This document shows, piece after piece, positions 44,601-49,085 of a DNA stretch of 49,085 nt. The stretch is from Tubiluchus corallicola (lineage: Eukaryota; Priapulida; Priapulimorpha; Priapulimorphida; Tubiluchidae), in contig JAQGDQ010000364.1 of the NCBI GenBank assembly GCA_030141605.1, forward strand, positions 121,501 through 170,585, read 5' to 3'. A program made the position numbers and the translations under genes. Positions within the stretch are counted from its first letter, which is position 1. Every line of letters begins with the position of its first letter. The notes under the pieces were generated by a model. The model saw nothing but the letters and a program-made list of their open reading frames with translations, did not search any database and was not told the DNA's origin.

Positions 44601-46955
44601 TTTTAAACTCAGTTTAAATAAAAAAACTAGTTGGTTTTGTCATGGGTTTAAACACTCTGGCCACCTGCATGGTACTCAAAGCTATGTTCACAAACCGGTG
44701 CAACTGCACTCTTGCTTATGTCTGGTATTCAAACGCTTCCAGGGTCTATAAAGCTTGATTCATACTGATTGGAAATAAAAAAACTGGCCATCGGACAATA
44801 CTCGCATAATGTGTAATCAGTATGCACTAGATACACGTAATTATGTCCACTTGTCTGAGCATTCTTGCAAACAGGTAGTTTAGAAAATGTAGCAATAAGC
44901 TCACTTCTTGGGGAATTTTTTTATATTATTTAGGCTGAAAGTAAGGGAGAACGGGAGCGGGCTTGGGGTGGTGCTGACCCTGGCCACGGATAGATAGCCC
45001 GTTCAACGGTGGGTGTAGTAGGCGTATTTAGAATTCGCGAGAGGGCCACGGCGTCCCGCAGCGGACGTTTTGCCGGACCCAACTCGCGATTTTTTCTAAA
45101 TTTTGACCAAACAGCTTTCAGAAAGAAACGTTCTAGCGGCGCCTGGTGGGACTCTCGAAAGGAGATACATAGTTCTTTAGAAAGGACAGGGCTACACGAT
45201 GATGTGGGCTATATTTTAGTACACGTCCACCAAGAGGAGTGCCGACGAGTTAATTAGATGTTCTATTTTCGGTAATTTTCGCTTGGAAAACTGCTGACGC
45301 AAAACCATTGTTCTGACGCCATCCGTTATACTCTTTCTATAACCTTATAACTTTAATTCAGTAAAAGCTGCTGCTGGCTTAACGAGGAGTTAGGTAGAAT
45401 GTTCGCGCATTGTTGATTATAAGTGTAGTTATGCGCAAAATTTTTTGTGGGGCCTTTGCTAGTTAATTATTATTAAATAAATGGTATTTTGGAAGTTACC
45501 GGTCACTTGCGATTCAAGTTGCAAAGTTATAACGTTCGTATACTAGCACAGGGAGTTTGGGACTCTCGGTTATAGGTCAAGGTCATATGTTTGTTTACAC
45601 TGCCTGCTTCTAGCAAATGCAGTATCGTACAGTTAGGCATCGCTGGCTCCGGTTTGCAACTAGGAGGATCTCAACACTTGATTCTGACTTTTGCCAAAAT
45701 ATTGCCTGTTAAAGAAATAAATAAATGACAAATACTTGTCCCATTCACTTCTATTATTTAGTAACTTCCTTCCTCTATGTTTTTTTGGGCATAGTTAGTT
45801 AGCATAATTTATGTTCTGTTTTTGCCAGGTCGGTGACAGATCCCCGAGATGGTCGCCGTGTCGCTCTCAAGAAAATGCCAAACGTCTTCCAGAATCTCGT
45901 ATCCAGCAAGAGGGTTTTTCGGGAACTCAAGATGCTTTGCTTCTTCAAGCATGAAAACGTAAGTTATTTTCCGGGGAGTAGTATGGCCAAGTGGCCTTTG
46001 CATCGACGTCTGATTTTGGGATCGCCGGAAGCCATTGGCACAGAAAGGTGACCCTTTGCCATTGGTGACTGCAGAATTGTTAAGTGAAACAGTCAGGTTT
46101 TTTCTAAAGAGATTCAAAAACTTGCTGGAGGTAATTTTTCACTGCTTAAGGTTGGTTCACATTTGAAGCCTTAATAGGTGAGGCTACAAAAGACACTAGC
46201 TGAAATTCTGATGGAGGAAATAGAAAAATAAACTTAAATTGCTCTGATTGTGCACTGATGACCTTTGCCACAACGTCTGGTTTTAAAGTCACCGGAAGTT
46301 AATAATGAAGAAAGGTGACCCAAGGATGACTTGTAGATTTGGTAACGGCAAACAAACGACTTTTTAAAATGGTTCAGAAATTACCAGCTGGTTCACACCA
46401 GTTGAAGTTCTGATCAAGGAAGTGTGAAAATATATTGAAAATAGTGCTGATGTGCTCGCAACCTCTCTGTCTAAATGTGACGTCTCTATAAGTATGAGAT
46501 TTTTGCACATTAACGTTCAGCTGTTTGTTTTTACATTCTGTTTATTTACATTTGTTTACACTCTTTGTTTACATTTTTCTTTTTCTGGTCACTTTTTACC
46601 ACTCTAAATTTGTGACATCATTTTAGGCAGAATGTTGGTGTTAGAGCTTGGCATTTTGATTTAACATTTTATTTTAAGCTTTACAATGTTCACGTACACA
46701 TCACAAACTGATAGAATAAATTACGACAGTAACATAAATAACAATTAGCAAACTTCGCCACAGTTGTCTAATTTCGGAATAAAAGTTGACGTCATTGTTT
46801 AAAATGCTTTTGCATAATAAGTTTAACATTTTGTCGTAATATATCTGAATCATCTCTCGTTTCATAATTGTCAAAATTATGATAATTGTTTTTCAGGTTC
46901 TCTCAGCGATGGAGATTCTCCAACCGCCACCCACTGTCGACTTTTTTCACGAGAT
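38655..46955 (+). CDS. NLK: Nemo-like kinase, first three coding exons (gene runs off the right edge)
   Basis: Exons 38655-38851, 45829-45958 and 46897-46955. Exon 1 ends IGYGAFGVVW (the glycine loop), exon 2 encodes SVTDPRDGRRVALKKMPNVF with the ATP-binding Lys then FRELKMLCFFKHEN, exon 3 VLSAMEILQPP...FFHEM. Residues match vertebrate NLK nearly one for one and junctions are phase-consistent. Start chosen at AAAATGG (38655), the first ATG after an in-frame stop in the upstream intron. NLK is a MAPK-like Ser/Thr kinase that phosphorylates TCF/LEF and other factors in Wnt and Notch signalling. The N-terminal part is only about 53 residues before QPDRPIGYG and lacks the His/Ala/Gln-rich region of vertebrates. 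Donor of exon 3 (AT|GTATCC) is somewhat weak. The HRD and DFG exons are outside the window. Confidence 0.94.
38852..45828. other. NLK intron 1 (about 7 kb), no nested gene seen
   Basis: Holds a diverged repeat (42330-42470, partner 5607-5752), a closer one (42083-42210, partner 35055-35180), and the Helitron relative at 45046-45462. Short frames at 39179, 42556 and 43541 lack domains. A G-rich run (ggggcgtggtgggggtgggg) lies at about 43303. Confidence 0.6.
45046..45462 (+). mobile_element. Helitron 3' part, second copy, in NLK intron 1
   Basis: Matches 16859-17286 from the cggacccaactcg region to the end, including the 3' stem-loop (cgcaaaattttttgtg) and CTAG followed by T. Sequence upstream of about 45046 differs from the first copy, so the 5' end of this one is not located. 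Confidence 0.82.
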
Positions 46956-49085
46956 GTATCCTTTTATATCTGCCACAAGTAGGTGGAACCACGTGCATTT
47001 ATCATTGTTGCTATGACATTATATTGTAACAGAATAACAATATTTACATGTTTTAACAGCTAACTAGAAATTTACCTGGTTTATTTTTTCATGTACCCAA
47101 GCAAGATCCTGCTAGTAAATCACTCTACGTGCAGACTAATGCATAATTAAGTAAAGTCCGCGAAAAAAAACTGATGTTACTGAACTGACACTATGCTTTT
47201 TTTGCAAATGAGGCAGACGGCTTTGCTTTACCCACATGTCACGTGACGATTGTAGTAAAGATGCGTTGCTGTGGTACACTTAACGTTTGACCTACAGCAA
47301 TTGCACGTGCGCATAGCGAAACTATGAAAAGGCTTATTGTGAGCACACAGGAGTTTTGAATCAAAACGGAAGCACCTTCTCTGCTATTGTAATTTCAAGA
47401 TTGAGTAAATCAGACTTGTTGGAGGAACTGTTGTCCACTGGTCAGCTTTGACTTTTGACCTTTGGGATGCCTGGCAAATATTACTTCGTTGTCCATCTCG
47501 TCAAAAACATTTGAGTTAGGGTCTGTTAGGTATGGTTAGGTATAACTTTTCTTACAGTGCAACTGTGGTCAGACATTTTGCTGAAACACAAAAGTTACAA
47601 AACGAAACAGCTGTGCAAACCTTTTGAGTTAATGGCTTGTGTCTGTTAATATGATCTGTTCTTTAAATTTTAAACGGTCACTAATGCACAAGTGAACATG
47701 AACGATAAATTAGCTTGTTTCCTGGCCATTCTAGGTCAGGAGACGTGTTTCGTGCACGTATTCTGCTTTAAACAATAACCATTTGTTACGAAAATAAGTT
47801 ACAAGCTGAAAGTTCAGTTTACAAGTAAACAGTTAATATTGTTCTTCAAGCCTAAGCGAAAAGGATAACTCACTTAACATGTTGGGTCTATTTTACTGTT
47901 GTCACTAAAACTTAGAATAATATAACAAAGAAATTTGCAAAAAAAACTTCTATAAAGCATAAAGATTTGCAAAAAAAACGTCTATAAAGCATAAAGTTTA
48001 TTTATATCACTGGGGTATAGAAATTTTCAAGTTGAAAAATATATGACATGTTGAACTTCATTGCTTTTCGTAAGCTCATCGAGCCTTTCTGTATGCGTGC
48101 GCTGCTTAAACTAATTCAAACTTCTGCAGTTTAAATAAAGTTTGTGCGAAAATACCACAAAATTAGCTAACAATTTGTATGTAAAAACTTTGACGATAAT
48201 TGACAGTGCACTATTTTTCTTCAATCAATGAACGTCACAACTGGTGGAATATAGGCTGTTCAAATTGTGAGTGGCCAAGACTGAAATGATCGCGACTTTA
48301 AAGGAAGATAGGATAATGTGTCGTGCACTATCTCCCATTTTCATGTACTGTAAAAAGTATACATTTTAATACAATTAATACTGCAAAAGCGTTTATCGGC
48401 AGGCGAGCCCAGTTATTGATAACCTCACAAACTAGCAAAAATTTTCAACAGCAAAAATATTCCACGAGCGTGTTGAATGTGTTTGGGAAAACGAAAACTG
48501 AAGTACAATGTTATGGTAAGATATTCAGTGTGCTGCACTAAAACTAGGCAAGTTTTAAGATAAAAATCCAAATTTCAAATTCACCGCTGTCCTCAAGCAT
48601 GAGCTGCTAAACTCTTGTAGTACGTCACAAACTAACGCATCTGAACTGAGAGCTACAAAACCTGCTTTTTGTGCAATGCATTCCGAAATGCAGGCACTAG
48701 GTAATAATCTTTCACGTAAGTCATTTTTGAAAAAAATAGTATGTTTCCTTTCAATTGTTTTAACTTGCAGTGTAAGATTGCATCCAGTTTTTGCTTTACA
48801 GTGATCTTACTAATTTCATGCGGCACTTATCGCGCTTCTGAAACTAAATAATTCTTACACTTTTCTCAAAGATTGAAATAAGCCTAGCCTTTGTAAGCCT
48901 TGTCCTTTCCCTTAATTCTGCAGCTGTGCCAAGAACAAAAACTTTTTTATTTGTGTCTTAACTTCGTTCTAATTTGTACCCTCTGATCTAACATAAAATG
49001 TTTAAAGGAAAAAATGTTTGAATATCCGGACAAGATTATTAAAGTTCCGGTACTGGGCCTAATTACCGGTTGTTTTTACGGAAAG
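46956..49085. other. NLK intron 3, incomplete
   Basis: No further kinase exon found up to the window edge. A 34-bp direct duplication (tttgcaaaaaaaac[t/g]tctat + aaagcataaag) is at about 47934-47998. The frame 48323-48541 has no recognisable domain. Confidence 0.6.

Noticed and set aside
44550-44607. Short signal-peptide-like frame MKLIAAIVAFLF... on the plus strand
   Set aside because: Stops after 18 codons and I see no convincing donor or downstream cysteine exon; inside NLK intron 1.
1-49085. CRISPR arrays, bacterial operons or prophage
   Set aside because: Tandem repeats have no spacers, and spliced metazoan genes fix the DNA as animal nuclear.

Overview
This is an AT-rich, intron-rich, repeat-laden stretch of animal nuclear DNA. 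The protein genes are metazoan (RPL23A, TRDMT1/DNMT2, Nemo-like kinase, a C2H2 zinc-finger protein). Introns run from a few hundred bases to about 7 kb. A TTAGGG-like tract and a defensin-type cysteine-rich peptide gene suggest a non-insect invertebrate, plausibly a lophotrochozoan such as a mollusc. The species is not fixed by the sequence and this placement is inference.

Layout. 1-2775: decayed jockey-like LINE on the minus strand with an intact ORF1. 3181-8702: a locus in which a segment of about 1.4 kb is duplicated. The right copy carries a complete four-exon minus-strand gene (one UTR exon, three coding exons) for a secreted 8-cysteine, CSalpha-beta-like peptide of 83 aa (coding 8103 to 6841). 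The left copy keeps promoter and signal-peptide exon but has lost the cysteine exons and a splice donor. Both copies carry a long foldback hairpin in the intron. Two in-frame minisatellites follow (21-bp unit at 4623, 27-bp unit at 10484). Near 12.2 kb is a second, frameshifted signal-peptide exon. 12920-13241 is a solo LTR with a 5-bp target duplication. 13953-15506 is a 12-finger zinc-finger protein (minus).

15.7-27.5 kb is mostly mobile-element debris: a TIR MITE, a second MITE copy split by a non-autonomous Helitron whose empty site can be rebuilt from the first copy, a telomere-like tract, a tRNA-like SINE head, a second LTR-like block, a deleted hAT element with a transposase C-terminus, and a 375-bp dispersed repeat.

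27553-34616 is RPL23A (minus, six coding exons, 5'-TOP start, TE-filled introns). TRDMT1 (minus, coding region in one exon, 36353-37582) lies head-to-head with NLK (plus, first three coding exons at 38655, 45829 and 46897; the rest of the gene lies beyond the right edge).

The housekeeping genes appear functionally unrelated to each other. The most interesting unit is the defensin-like peptide gene with its truncated sister, because neither has a long ORF and both would be missed by ORF-based annotation.
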